Notes: generated by a model from the letters alone, not told the origin. Shown: positions 10,485 through 21,653, numbered from the stretch's first letter. The stretch is 59,449 nucleotides of DNA from an uncultured Clostridia bacterium (GCA_947631785.1 CANRMR010000006.1:1-59449); one strand, 5' to 3'. Program-made: numbers and translations.

Positions 10485-11584
10485 AAAAAATAATGTTTGT
10501 ATTTGGAACAAGACCAGAGGCAATTAAACTTGCACCAGTAATTATAGAGGCAAAAAAAAGAAAACAAATAAAAACAATAGTATGTGTAACTGCGCAGCAT
10601 AGACAAATGCTAGATCAAGTACTAAAAATTTTTAATATACAGCCAGATTATGATTTAGATATAATGAAAGATGGACAAACACTATCACAAATAACAACAA
10701 AAGTATTAGAAGGTATAGAGAAAATATTAACAAAAGAAAAAATAGACATGATATTGGTGCATGGAGATACAACAACAACATTTTCAGCAGCACTTGCAGC
10801 ATTTTATAATAAAATACCTATTGCTCATATAGAAGCGGGATTAAGAACAAACCAAAAATATTCACCATATCCAGAAGAATTAAACAGGCAAATGGTAAGC
10901 AATTTAGCAGACTTAAATTTTGCACCAACTACTCTTGCAAAAGATAATTTAATAAATGAAAATAAAAAAGAAGAAACAATATTTATAACAGGAAATACAG
11001 TAATAGATGCACTTAAAACAACAATAAAACAAGACTATAGTAATGAAATATTAGATAAAATTCCAAAGGGTAAAAAAATAATACTTCTTACAACACATAG
11101 AAGAGAAAATATAGGAGAGCCAATGCAAAATATATTTTCTGCAGTTTCAAAAATTGCAGAAGAATATAAAGATGTATATGTTATTTATCCAATGCATAAA
11201 AACCCAGTAGTAAGGAATTTAGCAAAAGAAAAATTAGAAGGAAAAGAAAATGTAAAATTAATAGAACCGTTAGATGTAATAGATTTTCATAATTTTATGA
11301 ACAAATCTTACTTAATACTAACAGACAGTGGGGGAATACAAGAAGAAGCGCCATCTATGGGAAAACCTGTTTTAGTTTTAAGAAATACAACAGAAAGACC
11401 AGAAGGAATAAAAGCAGGTACATTAAAATTAGTTGGAACGTCAGAAGAAGAAATAATAAAACAAACGAAATTGTTATTAGACAGTAAAAAAGAATATGAT
11501 AAAATGAGTAAAGCGTCTAATCCATATGGAGATGGAAAAGCAAGCATAAGAATTATGAATAAGGTTGAAAATTTTTTTAGATAA
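10481..11584 (+). CDS. wecB: UDP-N-acetylglucosamine 2-epimerase (non-hydrolysing)
   Basis: MFVFGTRPEAIKLAPVI...HGDTTTTFSAALAAFYNKIPIAHIEAGLRT...LTDSGGIQEEAPS. Confidence 0.95.
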   Translation: MKKIMFVFGTRPEAIKLAPVIIEAKKRKQIKTIVCVTAQHRQMLDQVLKIFNIQPDYDLDIMKDGQTLSQITTKVLEGIEKILTKEKIDMILVHGDTTTTFSAALAAFYNKIPIAHIEAGLRTNQKYSPYPEELNRQMVSNLADLNFAPTTLAKDNLINENKKEETIFITGNTVIDALKTTIKQDYSNEILDKIPKGKKIILLTTHRRENIGEPMQNIFSAVSKIAEEYKDVYVIYPMHKNPVVRNLAKEKLEGKENVKLIEPLDVIDFHNFMNKSYLILTDSGGIQEEAPSMGKPVLVLRNTTERPEGIKAGTLKLVGTSEEEIIKQTKLLLDSKKEYDKMSKASNPYGDGKASIRIMNKVENFFR

Positions 11585-11731
11585 ATATTTTATCATCTTT
11601 TATTGATTTTTTCAACTTTTTTCATTTTACATATTTCTTTGTTTAATATTTGCATATAAGTATTTTATATATTCATTCGTTTTATAAAAAGCATCAAAAA
11701 AAATCGACTTTTTACAGTCGATTTAATCTTT

Positions 11732-11817
11732 TGGTGGGCAGGGATGGATTCGAACCATCGTACTCAAATGAGAACAGATTTACAGTCTGCCGCCTTTAGC
11801 CACTCGGCCACCTACCC
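11732..11817 (-). tRNA. tRNA-Tyr (GTA)
   Basis: class II tRNA on minus strand; loop ACTGTAAATC; GGTTCGAATCC T-arm; CCA. Confidence 0.9.
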
Positions 11818-11987
11818 AAATAATTGATGTTTGTCTAAGACTTAATTATTATACTATTTCAAATTTTTGTTGTCAATACCTTTTTTTTATTTTATGAAAA
11901 AAATTGTAAAAAAGCTTGCAAATTACAAATAAAGTGATATAATATAAAAGCTAGTTTGTAATTTTATATAACTTAAAATGTGAAAGG

Positions 11988-13280
11988 ATGAAAAAAATGA
12001 GTATTAAAATTGAAAAGACAGATAACAAAAATGAATTAAAATTAGAATTTACAATTGAAGCTAAAAAATTTGATGAAGCAATGAAAAAAGTATATGTAAA
12101 AAGTGTAAAATACTTTAATATACCAGGTTTCAGAAAAGGAAAAGCACCAATGAATGTTGTAGAAAAATATTATGGACCAGAAATTTTTTATGAAGATACT
12201 TTTAACGAAGTAGTTCCAGAAGAATATGAAAAAGAATTAAAGGAAAATGATATAGAAGCAGTTTCTCGTCCAGATATAGACATAAAACAAATAGGAAAAG
12301 GACAAGATTTAATATTTACAGCAGTTGTTCAAACAAAACCAGAAGTAAAATTAGGAAAATATAAAGGTATAGAAATAAAGAAAAAAGAGTATAATGTATC
12401 TGATGATGATGTAGAACATGAATTAGGACATATGGCAGAAAAAAATGCAAGATTAGTATCTATAGATGATAGACCTGTGGAAAATAAAGATATTACTGTA
12501 ATTGATTTTGAAGGTTTTGTAGATGAAAAACCATTTGAAGGTGGAAAGGCAGAAAAATATGAACTTACAATTGGAAGTAATACATTTATACCTGGATTCG
12601 AAGATCAAATTATAGGTATGAAAATAGGAGAAGAAAAAGATATAAATGTTACTTTCCCAGAAGAGTATTTTTCTGAAGAATTGAAAGGCAAACCAGCTGT
12701 ATTTAAAGTAAAATTACATGAAATTAAGAAAAAAGAATTACCTGAGTTAGACGATGAATTTGCAAAAGACACAAGTGAATTTGATACATTAAAAGAGTTA
12801 AAGGAAAGCATAAAAGAAAAATTAGAAGAAGAAAATAAAAAAAGAGCAAAATACGAAACTGAAGACGAAGCTATAAAAAAAGTATGTGAAACAGTAGACA
12901 TTGAAATTCCATCAGGAATGATAGAAACAGAAATTGACAATGCTGTAAACGAAGTAAAAGCTAGACTTCAATATCAAGGAATGACTTTAGAGTCATACTT
13001 AGATATGATTGGAAAAACTATGGAAGAATTTAGAAAAGAATATGAAGAGCAAGCTAAAACTTCTGTTAAAAATCGTTTAGTGTTAGATGCTATTATTAAA
13101 GAAGAAAAAATTGAGCCAGATGAAAAAGCTATAAATGAAAAATTACAAGAAATGGCTAAAATTTATGGTAAAGATGAAAAAGAATTAAAAGATAATGAAG
13201 GATTTATGAATTATATTAAAGAATCTTTATCTCATGAAAAAGTTGTAGAATTTATTGTTTCAAATGCAAAAATAAAATAA
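11988..13280 (+). CDS. tig: trigger factor
   Basis: FNIPGFRKGKAPMNVVEKYYG; FKBP-like domain; C-terminal chaperone domain. Confidence 0.95.
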   Translation: MKKMSIKIEKTDNKNELKLEFTIEAKKFDEAMKKVYVKSVKYFNIPGFRKGKAPMNVVEKYYGPEIFYEDTFNEVVPEEYEKELKENDIEAVSRPDIDIKQIGKGQDLIFTAVVQTKPEVKLGKYKGIEIKKKEYNVSDDDVEHELGHMAEKNARLVSIDDRPVENKDITVIDFEGFVDEKPFEGGKAEKYELTIGSNTFIPGFEDQIIGMKIGEEKDINVTFPEEYFSEELKGKPAVFKVKLHEIKKKELPELDDEFAKDTSEFDTLKELKESIKEKLEEENKKRAKYETEDEAIKKVCETVDIEIPSGMIETEIDNAVNEVKARLQYQGMTLESYLDMIGKTMEEFRKEYEEQAKTSVKNRLVLDAIIKEEKIEPDEKAINEKLQEMAKIYGKDEKELKDNEGFMNYIKESLSHEKVVEFIVSNAKIK

Positions 13281-13311
13281 AGATAAACTAAAAATCTAAG
13301 GAGGAAAAAAT

Positions 13312-13914
13312 ATGTTAAAAAATAGTTTAGTACCTTATGTTATTGAACAAACAAGCAAAGGAGAAAGATCATATGATATTTTCTCAAGATTATTAAAAGA
13401 CAGAATTATATTTTTAAGTGAAGATGTAAATCAAACAACAGCAAGTCTAGTTGTAGCACAATTATTATTTTTAGAGTCAGAAGATCCAGATAAAGAAATA
13501 TCATTTTATATAAATAGCCCAGGAGGTTCAATTACAGATGGTATGGCTATATTTGATACTATGAATTATATTAAATGTCCAGTATCTACAATATGTGTAG
13601 GAATGGCTGCAAGTATGGGTGCTTTTTTACTTGCTGCTGGAGAAAAAGGAAAAAGGTTTGCAACACCAAATGCTGAAATATTAATTCATCAGCCATTAAT
13701 AGGTGGAAATGGAATTTCGGGTCAAACTACAGAAATTAAAATTCATGCAGAACATATGGTAAGGACAAGAGAAAAAATGAATAAAATTTTAAGTGAAAGA
13801 ACAGGTAAATCATTAGAACAAATTGAATTAGATACAGAAAGAGACCACTATATGACGGCAAAAGAAGCTTTAGATTATGGCCTAATAGATGGAATACTAG
13901 ATAAAAGAGCATAG
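13312..13914 (+). CDS. clpP: ATP-dependent Clp protease proteolytic subunit
   Basis: [11 protein letters not shown]...[19 protein letters not shown]...[14 protein letters not shown]...HQP. Confidence 0.97.
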   Translation: MLKNSLVPYVIEQTSKGERSYDIFSRLLKDRIIFLSEDVNQTTASLVVAQLLFLESEDPDKEISFYINSPGGSITDGMAIFDTMNYIKCPVSTICVGMAASMGAFLLAAGEKGKRFATPNAEILIHQPLIGGNGISGQTTEIKIHAEHMVRTREKMNKILSERTGKSLEQIELDTERDHYMTAKEALDYGLIDGILDKRA

Positions 13915-13966
13915 ATAAAAACCTTAAAAAATAAAAACTTAAGAAATAATAACAAGGAGGCAAACT

Positions 13967-15281
13967 ATGCCAAAAAAAAATGATAATAATAAAAATATAA
14001 AATGTTCTTTTTGTGGTAAATCACAAGAAGCAGTTAAAAAAATTGTTGCAGGACCAGGAGTATATATTTGTGATGAATGTATTGGTCTTTGTAAAAATAT
14101 TGTTGATGATGAATACTATGAAGAAGATGAAATAGGTTATACATTAGAAAATACAGAAGAACTTCCAACTCCACATGAAATAAAAGAAATTTTAGATGAA
14201 TATGTAATTGGTCAAGAAGAAGCAAAAAAAACTTTATCTGTAGCTGTATATAATCATTATAAAAGAATTAACAATAAAGAAAAAATGGGAGATGTAGAAG
14301 TACAAAAAAGTAATGTATTACTTCTTCGGACCTACTGGATGTGGTAAAACATTACTTGCACAAACCTTAGCTAAAATTTTAAATGTTCCTTTTGCAATAG
14401 CAGATGCAACAACTTTAACAGAAGCAGGATATGTTGGTGAAGATGTAGAAAATATTCTACTTAAATTAATTCAATCTGCAGATTATGACATTGAGCAAGC
14501 AGAAAGAGGAATTATTTATATAGATGAAATTGATAAAATTACAAGAAAATCAGAGAATCCTTCTATTACAAGAGATGTAAGTGGAGAAGGTGTTCAACAG
14601 GCATTATTAAAAATTGTAGAGGGTACTATTGCGTCTGTTCCACCACAAGGTGGAAGAAAACATCCACATCAAGAATTATTACAAATTAATACAGAAAACA
14701 TATTGTTTATATGTGGAGGAGCATTTGAAGGATTAGATAAAATAATTAATGATAGAATAGGAAAAAAAGCAATTGGTTTTGGTGCAAAAATTGAAAGTAA
14801 AAAAGAAATTGATAAATATAAAATATATGAAGAATTATTACCACAAGATTTATTAAAATTTGGATTAATTCCAGAGTTTGTTGGTAGACTTCCAATAATT
14901 ACTACTTTAAAAGAATTAGATAGAGACACTTTGATTAAAATTGTAACAGAGCCAAAAAATGCATTGGTAAAACAATATAAAAAATTATTTGAATTTGATG
15001 ATGTTGAATTACAGTTTGAAAAAGAAGCATTAGAATTAATTGTAGATAAAGCAATTGAAAGAAACACAGGAGCAAGAGGTCTTCGTTCTATTATTGAAGA
15101 TATAATGCGAGACATAATGTTTGATGTACCATCTAATCCTCAAATTACAAAATGCATTATTACTAAAGATACAGTTGAAAATGGAAATATTCCAAAAATA
15201 GAAATAGATGAAAATAAAAATAAAGATGAAAAAATAAAAAAGAAAAAAGTCTTTAAAAAAGAAAACTATGAAACAGCATAA
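13967..15281 (+). CDS. clpX: ATP-dependent Clp protease ATP-binding subunit ClpX, requires +1 shift at CGG 14327
   Basis: ORFs 13967-14347 and 14313-15281 join as ...KSNVLLL-(C)[18 protein letters not shown]...; Zn finger [26 protein letters not shown] at N-terminus. Confidence 0.93.
14327..14330 (+). other. in-frame CGGA +1 frameshift/quadruplet site in clpX Walker A
   Basis: TTA CTT CTT C GGA CCT ACT GGA TGT GGT; (14327-13967) divisible by 3. Confidence 0.85.
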
Positions 15282-15312
15282 AAAAATCCAGTTAAAATAA
15301 CTGGATTTTTTT
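15281..15312 (+). terminator. Rho-independent terminator after clpX
   Basis: aaaaaatccagttaaaataactggattttttt. Confidence 0.75.
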
Positions 15313-15317
15313 AGTGA

Positions 15318-15479
15318 CTAATCTCTTTTTATTACCTCAATTCCGTCTTCTTTACAACTGTCTAAAAAAGAATCAAAGTTTCTTCTTGAGTTTTTAAGCA
15401 TACGAGGATTTCTGTTTGCTTTAAAATTCCTCCTTGTTCCGTTTCTGTAGTTTTTGTTTCTAGTTTTTCCTTTTGACAT
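15318..15479 (-). CDS. small basic conserved hypothetical protein
   Basis: 53 aa MSKGKTRNKNYRNGTRRNFKANRNPRMLKNSRRNFDSFLDSCKEDGIEVIKRD; RBS AGGGAGG upstream. Confidence 0.6.
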   Translation of the reverse strand: MSKGKTRNKNYRNGTRRNFKANRNPRMLKNSRRNFDSFLDSCKEDGIEVIKRD

Positions 15480-15751
15480 AATTGTGTCCTCCCTTTATAA
15501 GTTATTTATAGGTAATTAGTCACTAGATAATTGTAATAAATTACATAATATATAATACCATATAATATAAATAAAAGCAACAAAAATTAAATAATTATGT
15601 AACTTAAATAAATAATAAAAATAAACTTATCTTTTTTGTAATAAATATAAATATATATTATATAATAATAGAAGAAAAAACTAATCTAATTAGTATTTAC
15701 AAACAGAAAAATTAGTTATATAATAGAAAAAAATAAAAATAGGGGGAAAAT

Positions 15752-17227
15752 ATGGAACTTAAGAAGATATTAAGTGGAATAGATGGTATTAAAGCAAAAG
15801 GAAACTTATATATAGATATAAAAAATGTAGAAAGTGATTCTAGAAATATAAAAAAAGATGGAATGTTTGTTGCCATACGTGGATTTGAGACAGATGGTCA
15901 TACATATATTGAACCTGCTATTGCAAATGGTGCAAAAGTAATAATGATGGAAGAAGGATTCGATTTTAGAAATTTAAATATACCTGAAGATGTTACATTA
16001 ATTGTAGTACCAAATACAAGGTATGCTCTTGCAGTTTGTGCGTGTAATTTTTATGATAATCCATCTAGAAAATTTAAATTAATTGGAGTAACTGGAACAA
16101 AAGGAAAAACAACAACTACATATATGATAAAAGATATATTAGAAAAACAAGGAAAAAATGTTGGATTAATTGGAACAATTGCTACATACATTAATGGCAA
16201 AAAGATAGAAGATTCTGCAAGAACAACACCGGAGAGTATAACTTTACAAAAAAGCTTTGCAGAAATGGTAGATAATAAAGTAGAATATGTTGTAATGGAA
16301 GTATCTTCTCAAAGTTTAAAATTAGATAGAGTTGTAGGATGCGATTTTGATATTGGTGTATTTACAAATTTTTCAGAAGATCATATTAGCCAAAAAGAAC
16401 ATCCAGACATGCAAGATTATTTCGAATCTAAAATGAAGTTATTTGATATGTGCAAAATAGCATATACAAATGCAGATGATATATATGGAGCAAAGCTTAC
16501 AAAGCTTGTAAAAAATTGTGAAATAAAAACATATGGTATAGACAATTCTTGTGATTTACTTGCAAAAGACATTACAATCACAAATTCATATGTAGATTTC
16601 AAAGTAAAATTAGCAGGAAAAAATGAAAGAGTAAAAGTTGGAATACCAGGAAGATTTAGTGTTTACAATTCATTAGCTGCAATTTCTGTTACAGAAAAGC
16701 TAGGTGCAACACCAGATGTAGTCAAAGATGCTTTGCTAAATGTAAGAGTACCAGGAAGAAGTGAACTTGTAGACAATAAAAAAGATTTAACAATAATGAT
16801 TGATTATGCACATTCACCAGAAAGTTTAGAAAATATATTACAAGCTGTAAAATCGTATACAAGAGGAAGAGTAATTAGTGTATTTGGATGTGGAGGAGAT
16901 AGAGACAAAACTAAAAGACCTATTATGGGAGCAATATCTGGTAAGATAGCAGATTATACCATAATTACATCTGATAATCCAAGAACAGAAAATCCAGAAG
17001 AAATAGTCAAAGAAATTGAAGAAGGAATGAAAAAAACAAAAGGAAATTACATATGTATTGTAGACAGAAAAGAAGCAATTAAAGCTGCAATTGAGATGGC
17101 AAATAAAAGAGATATTATAGTACTTGCAGGAAAGGGACATGAACCATACCAAGAAATAAATCATAAGACATATCCTTTTGATGAAAGAATCATCGTTAGA
17201 GATATTATAGAAGAAATGGGGAACTAA
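15752..17227 (+). CDS. murE: UDP-N-acetylmuramyl-tripeptide synthetase
   Basis: GVTGTKGKTTTTYMIKDIL; DYAHSPESL; SDNPRTENPEEIVKEI. Confidence 0.95.
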   Translation: MELKKILSGIDGIKAKGNLYIDIKNVESDSRNIKKDGMFVAIRGFETDGHTYIEPAIANGAKVIMMEEGFDFRNLNIPEDVTLIVVPNTRYALAVCACNFYDNPSRKFKLIGVTGTKGKTTTTYMIKDILEKQGKNVGLIGTIATYINGKKIEDSARTTPESITLQKSFAEMVDNKVEYVVMEVSSQSLKLDRVVGCDFDIGVFTNFSEDHISQKEHPDMQDYFESKMKLFDMCKIAYTNADDIYGAKLTKLVKNCEIKTYGIDNSCDLLAKDITITNSYVDFKVKLAGKNERVKVGIPGRFSVYNSLAAISVTEKLGATPDVVKDALLNVRVPGRSELVDNKKDLTIMIDYAHSPESLENILQAVKSYTRGRVISVFGCGGDRDKTKRPIMGAISGKIADYTIITSDNPRTENPEEIVKEIEEGMKKTKGNYICIVDRKEAIKAAIEMANKRDIIVLAGKGHEPYQEINHKTYPFDERIIVRDIIEEMGN

Positions 17228-17229
17228 CT

Positions 17230-18207
17230 GTGAATTTTCAAGTTAAAATATTGCTTGCAACATTTTTACTTACTGTTATTACTTCAATTATAATTATTCC
17301 AATATTAAAAAAATGGAAAGTAGGTCAAATTGAAAGAGAAGATGGACCTAAATCACACTTAAAAAAACAAGGAACACCAACAATGGGAGGCATTATAATT
17401 ATTATTTCAATTGCCTTTACAACACTTTTTAGTTATTTTTATTATAAATCAAAAATACCAAATATTGCAAATCAATTGCTTCCATTTTGTTTTGTTACAG
17501 TATGTTTTGGAATAATAGGTTTAATTGATGATTTCAAAAAACTAGTGCTTAAAAATACAGAGGGACTAAAGCCAAGTTATAAAATGCTAGGTTTATTAAT
17601 TATATCAGTTATATATGTAATATATTTAGTAAAAGGAACGAATTTAGGATCAGAAACATATATACCTATATTAAAAATCTATTTACCTTTACCAATATGG
17701 TTTTATATACCATATGCTATTTTCGTTATGCTTGCAACTACAAATGCTATTAACTTAACAGACGGAATAGATGGATTATCTAGTACAGTTTGTATGATTA
17801 TAATAACATGTTTAACTGTAATTGGAATTATTTTTAATATAACAGAAATTGCAATTTTTGGAAGCATTTTATGTGGTGCATGTTTAGGTTTCTTAATTTT
17901 TAACTTAAATCCTGCTAAAGTATTTATGGGAGATACTGGTTCGTTATTATTAGGCGGAGCAATTGCTGCTATGTCATTATATTTAAAAATGCCATTAATA
18001 CTATTAGTAATTGCATTTATTCCTGTAATTGAAACCATATCTGTTATGTTACAAGTAGTACATTTTAAAAGAACAGGAAACAGAATTTTTAAAATGGCAC
18101 CTTTGCATCATCATTTTGAATTATCTGGTTGGCGTGAAAGCCAGATTTTATCTGCTTTTAGCATAATTACATTAATTTTATGTGTAATTGGATTAAATAT
18201 TATATAA
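17230..18207 (+). CDS. mraY: phospho-N-acetylmuramoyl-pentapeptide transferase
   Basis: KKQGTPTMGGIIII; NLTDGIDGL; FMGDTGSLLLGG; MAPLHHHFELSGW. Confidence 0.95.
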   Translation: MNFQVKILLATFLLTVITSIIIIPILKKWKVGQIEREDGPKSHLKKQGTPTMGGIIIIISIAFTTLFSYFYYKSKIPNIANQLLPFCFVTVCFGIIGLIDDFKKLVLKNTEGLKPSYKMLGLLIISVIYVIYLVKGTNLGSETYIPILKIYLPLPIWFYIPYAIFVMLATTNAINLTDGIDGLSSTVCMIIITCLTVIGIIFNITEIAIFGSILCGACLGFLIFNLNPAKVFMGDTGSLLLGGAIAAMSLYLKMPLILLVIAFIPVIETISVMLQVVHFKRTGNRIFKMAPLHHHFELSGWRESQILSAFSIITLILCVIGLNII

Positions 18208-18221
18208 AAAGGAGCATAAAA

Positions 18222-19359
18222 ATGGTTAAAAAAATGAAAACAGAAAAGCCATTTGACTTTATTTTATTTATTACAGTATTACTTATGCTTTGTTTTGGAA
18301 TTATTATGGTTTTGTCTGCTAGTTCACCTTCTTCTTTAGCAGAAACAGGAGGTAGCTATGAATATGTAAAAACACAAGCTGTAAGCGCAGTTGTTGGGGT
18401 TGTTTTAATGCTTTTTATTTCAAAAATAGACTATAAAGTATACAGTAAGTTTTATAAAATAATATATTTTGTTGGAATATTATTGCTATTTGCAGTATTA
18501 ATTCCAAACCTTGGATATTCTGCAAATGGTGCTACAAGATGGTTGAATTTAAGATTTACAACAATTCAACCTTCAGAAATTGTAAAAGTTGGATTAATTA
18601 TTTTTTATGCTACATATTTATCAAAGCACAAGGACGAATTAAAAAGTTTTTCAAAAGGATTTATAAAACCAATTTTAATTGTAATACCTGTTATTTTAAT
18701 TTTAGTATTAGTACAAAACCATTTAAGTGCTTCATTAGTTATTATAGCAGTTGTATCAATAATGATGCTTATGGCAGGAAGCAAGTTAAGGTATTTCCTA
18801 ACATTTGGTATAATTGGTCTAGCAGTTGGAGGTATAGGATTGTTTTTCTTAGCAAAGACAGCTGGGCAAGGAGGGTTCCGTTTAGGAAGAATTATGGCTT
18901 TTTTAGATCCATGGTCATATGCACAAGATGAGGGTTGGCAAATTATACAAAGTTTATATGCAATAGGTTCAGGAGGAATATTTGGTGCTGGACTTGGAAA
19001 TAGTACACAAAAATACCTATACATACCAGAACCTCACAATGATTTTATATTTTCCGTTCTTGCTGAAGAATTAGGATTTGTTGGTTGTGTATGTGTAATA
19101 TTATTATTTGCAATTTTTATATGGAGAGGTATAGTTATTGCAATGAAAGCGCCAGATATGTTAGGTAGTCTAATTGCAGTAGGAATTACAACGCAAGTTG
19201 GTATACAAGCAATTATTAATATTGCAGTTGTTACATCTTCTATTCCAAATACAGGTATGCCGTTGCCATTTTTTAGTTATGGTGGTACAGCATTACTTAT
19301 CTTGTTATGTTCAGTCCGGAATTTTGCTAAATATATCAAGGCAAGGAAAGAAAATATAG
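18222..19359 (+). CDS. ftsW: FtsW/SpoVE-type SEDS peptidoglycan polymerase with +1 shift at CGG 19317
   Basis: ILFITVLLMLCFGIIMVLSASSPSSL...MPLPFFSYGGTALLILLCSV-(C)-GILLNISRQGKKI*; GILLNISR is the typical FtsW/SpoVE C-terminus and appears only in the +1 frame; 0 frame would give VRNFAKYIKARKENIEGVYK (ends 19376). Confidence 0.9.
19317..19320 (+). other. in-frame CGGA +1 frameshift/quadruplet site near the ftsW 3' end
   Basis: TCA GTC C GGA ATT TTG CTA AAT ATA TCA AGG CAA GGA AAG AAA ATA TAG. Confidence 0.8.
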
Positions 19360-19372
19360 AAGGAGTATATAA

Positions 19373-20488
19373 ATGAGAGTTATTATTGCAGCAGCTGGAA
19401 CTGCAGGTCATATTAATCCAGGTATTGCTATTGCAAATAAAATAATTAATGAAGATAAAAATTCAAAAATTATTTTTATTGGAACAAATAGAGGTTTAGA
19501 AAATGATTTAGTACCAAAAGCGGGATATGAATTAAAGACGATAAATGCTTATGGATTAAGTAAAAAAATAACAATAGATAATTTTAAAAAAATGATAAAA
19601 ACAATAAAAGGTATTGGTGAAGCAAAAAAAATTATAAAAGAATTTAAGCCAGACATTGTAATTGGAATGGGAGGGTACATTTGCGGAGCAGTAATGATAG
19701 CAGCAAAAAAAGCCAAAGTTCCTAGAATATTACATGAAAGTAATGCATTTCCTGGAAAAGCTGTAAAAATGTTAATTAAAAATGTAGATAAAGTATTAGT
19801 TGGGTTTGAAGATGCAAAGCAAAGACTTGGAAATTTAGATAAAGTAGTAGTAACAGGAAATCCAAGCAAAATTAAAAAGATAATATACACTCAGGCTGAT
19901 AAAAAAATAGAACTTACTAAACTAAAACTTGATACAGAAAAACCTGTAGTACTTATATTTGGTGGAAGCCAAGGTGCACAAAAAATTAATAATGCAGTAT
20001 TAGAAATAATAAAAAATAGTAAAAATAAAACATATCAAATCATATGGGCACCTGGACCAAAACAATATGATGAGGTAAAAGAAAGTCTAATAAAAGAAAA
20101 CATTAATATTCAAAATATAAATGGGGTAAAAATAGAACCTTACATATATGATATGGAAAAAATTATAAATTTAGCAGATGTTGTAGTAGCAAGAAGTGGG
20201 GCACTAACAATTACTGAAATTGCAATTGTAGGAAAGCCTGCAATATTTATACCATTACCAAATGTATCAGAAAACCATCAAGAATATAATGCAAAAGTAT
20301 TAGAAAATAAAAATGCAGCAAAAATAATACATAATGAAGAATTAAATGGAAAAATATTAAATAAACAAATTGAAGAATTAATACAAGATAAAGAAAAATT
20401 AATAAAAATGGGAAATAATGCAAATGCAATTGCTACAGAAAACGTAGAAGATAAAATATATAATGAAATAAAAAAAGTAATAGAGTAG
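19373..20488 (+). CDS. murG: UDP-N-acetylglucosamine--N-acetylmuramyl-(pentapeptide) pyrophosphoryl-undecaprenol GlcNAc transferase
   Basis: AAAGTAGHINPGIAIANKI...VIGMGGYICGAVMIAAKKAKVPRILHESNAFPGKAVKML. Confidence 0.95.
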   Translation: MRVIIAAAGTAGHINPGIAIANKIINEDKNSKIIFIGTNRGLENDLVPKAGYELKTINAYGLSKKITIDNFKKMIKTIKGIGEAKKIIKEFKPDIVIGMGGYICGAVMIAAKKAKVPRILHESNAFPGKAVKMLIKNVDKVLVGFEDAKQRLGNLDKVVVTGNPSKIKKIIYTQADKKIELTKLKLDTEKPVVLIFGGSQGAQKINNAVLEIIKNSKNKTYQIIWAPGPKQYDEVKESLIKENINIQNINGVKIEPYIYDMEKIINLADVVVARSGALTITEIAIVGKPAIFIPLPNVSENHQEYNAKVLENKNAAKIIHNEELNGKILNKQIEELIQDKEKLIKMGNNANAIATENVEDKIYNEIKKVIE

Positions 20489-20501
20489 GAGGAATAATAT
20501 A

Positions 20502-21650
20502 ATGGAAATACAAGTAGTAGGATCAACAAAAATAAACTATAATATGCCAATAGAAGAAGCACTTGATTTTTCAGGAAAAGCAGCAGGGATTTGTTATATG
20601 CCAGACACAATTGAAACACTTTTTAATGAAGATAAAGAGAAAACTAATAAAAGAATAAATAGAACATTAATATCAGGACATCATAGCGTTTTTGATCATC
20701 CAATGTATAATTTAGTATTAATAGATATTCCTAAAATTCTTGCAATGATTTTAAATAACGAAGGAATGTATACAACTTCAGAAAAGTCTGCAAGATATAC
20801 TAAAATGAGATTGTCCGAAAAAGAAAAAGAATTATATGAAAAATGGATAGAAATATACAGCAAAGAAATTTCAAAAGTTTATCCAAATATTGTAGAAAAA
20901 CAAGTATTAAAATTAGCACAAGAAAATGCTAGATATTTAATTAGTATTTTTACTCCTTCTACTACAATGGAATATACAGTAAGCTTAAGACAAATAAACT
21001 ATATTATACATTGGTTTGAAGACTATATAAAACAAGCAGAAGATACACCATTTAATTTAATGCTAAAACCATATTTAAAGGAATTTATTGAAAAAATAAA
21101 TTATTTATATGTACCAGAATTAAATTCAAACGAAAAAGAAAGAACAATATCTTTATTTAGTACAAGGCAAAGAAAAGAAGAATTTGGTGAAAATTATTGT
21201 ACAACTTATGAAGGAACATTTGCACAATTTGCTCAAGCACAAAGACATAGAACATTAAATTATGAAATTGAAATTATGGAAAACAACAAAGTATATGTAC
21301 CAAAAATAATACAAGAAAATGAAAAACTAGTAAATGAATGGGAAAAGGATATGAAATCTGTTATAGAAAATTTCCCACAAGGATTAATTATTAATATAAA
21401 TGAAAGAGGAACTTTAGAAAACTTTATATTGAAATGTAAAGAAAGACTATGCGGTGCAGCACAATTAGAAATTATGGAACAAACAAAGAAAACTTTAGAT
21501 AAATATATAGAAAATACAAAAGAAACTAACAATGAAGCATATAATTATCTAGAAAAATATAAAGCAGGAATCAGATGCAAATTTCCTAATTGGAAGTGTA
21601 AATCACCATGTATATGGGGAAGTAAAAATGCTTTAACAAGGAAAATATAA
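20502..21650 (+). CDS. thyX: FAD-dependent thymidylate synthase (ThyX family)
   Basis: ISGHHSVFDHPMYNLVL; TFAQFAQAQRHRTLNYEI (RHR motif); EKSARYT. Confidence 0.85.
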   Translation: MEIQVVGSTKINYNMPIEEALDFSGKAAGICYMPDTIETLFNEDKEKTNKRINRTLISGHHSVFDHPMYNLVLIDIPKILAMILNNEGMYTTSEKSARYTKMRLSEKEKELYEKWIEIYSKEISKVYPNIVEKQVLKLAQENARYLISIFTPSTTMEYTVSLRQINYIIHWFEDYIKQAEDTPFNLMLKPYLKEFIEKINYLYVPELNSNEKERTISLFSTRQRKEEFGENYCTTYEGTFAQFAQAQRHRTLNYEIEIMENNKVYVPKIIQENEKLVNEWEKDMKSVIENFPQGLIININERGTLENFILKCKERLCGAAQLEIMEQTKKTLDKYIENTKETNNEAYNYLEKYKAGIRCKFPNWKCKSPCIWGSKNALTRKI

Positions 21651-21653
21651 AAC

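Noticed and set aside
14313-14330. Internal ATG start of ORF 14313-15281 (MYYFFGPTG) as a genuine start of a separate ClpX
   Set aside because: The start lies in the wrong frame upstream of the shift, has no RBS, and the protein would lack the normal LLLGPTG context. It is an ORF-caller artefact of the CGG split.
18180-18221. Upstream start of the ftsW ORF at 18180
   Set aside because: It overlaps the mraY 3' end. ATG 18222 has a good AAGGAG RBS and gives a normal FtsW N-terminus.
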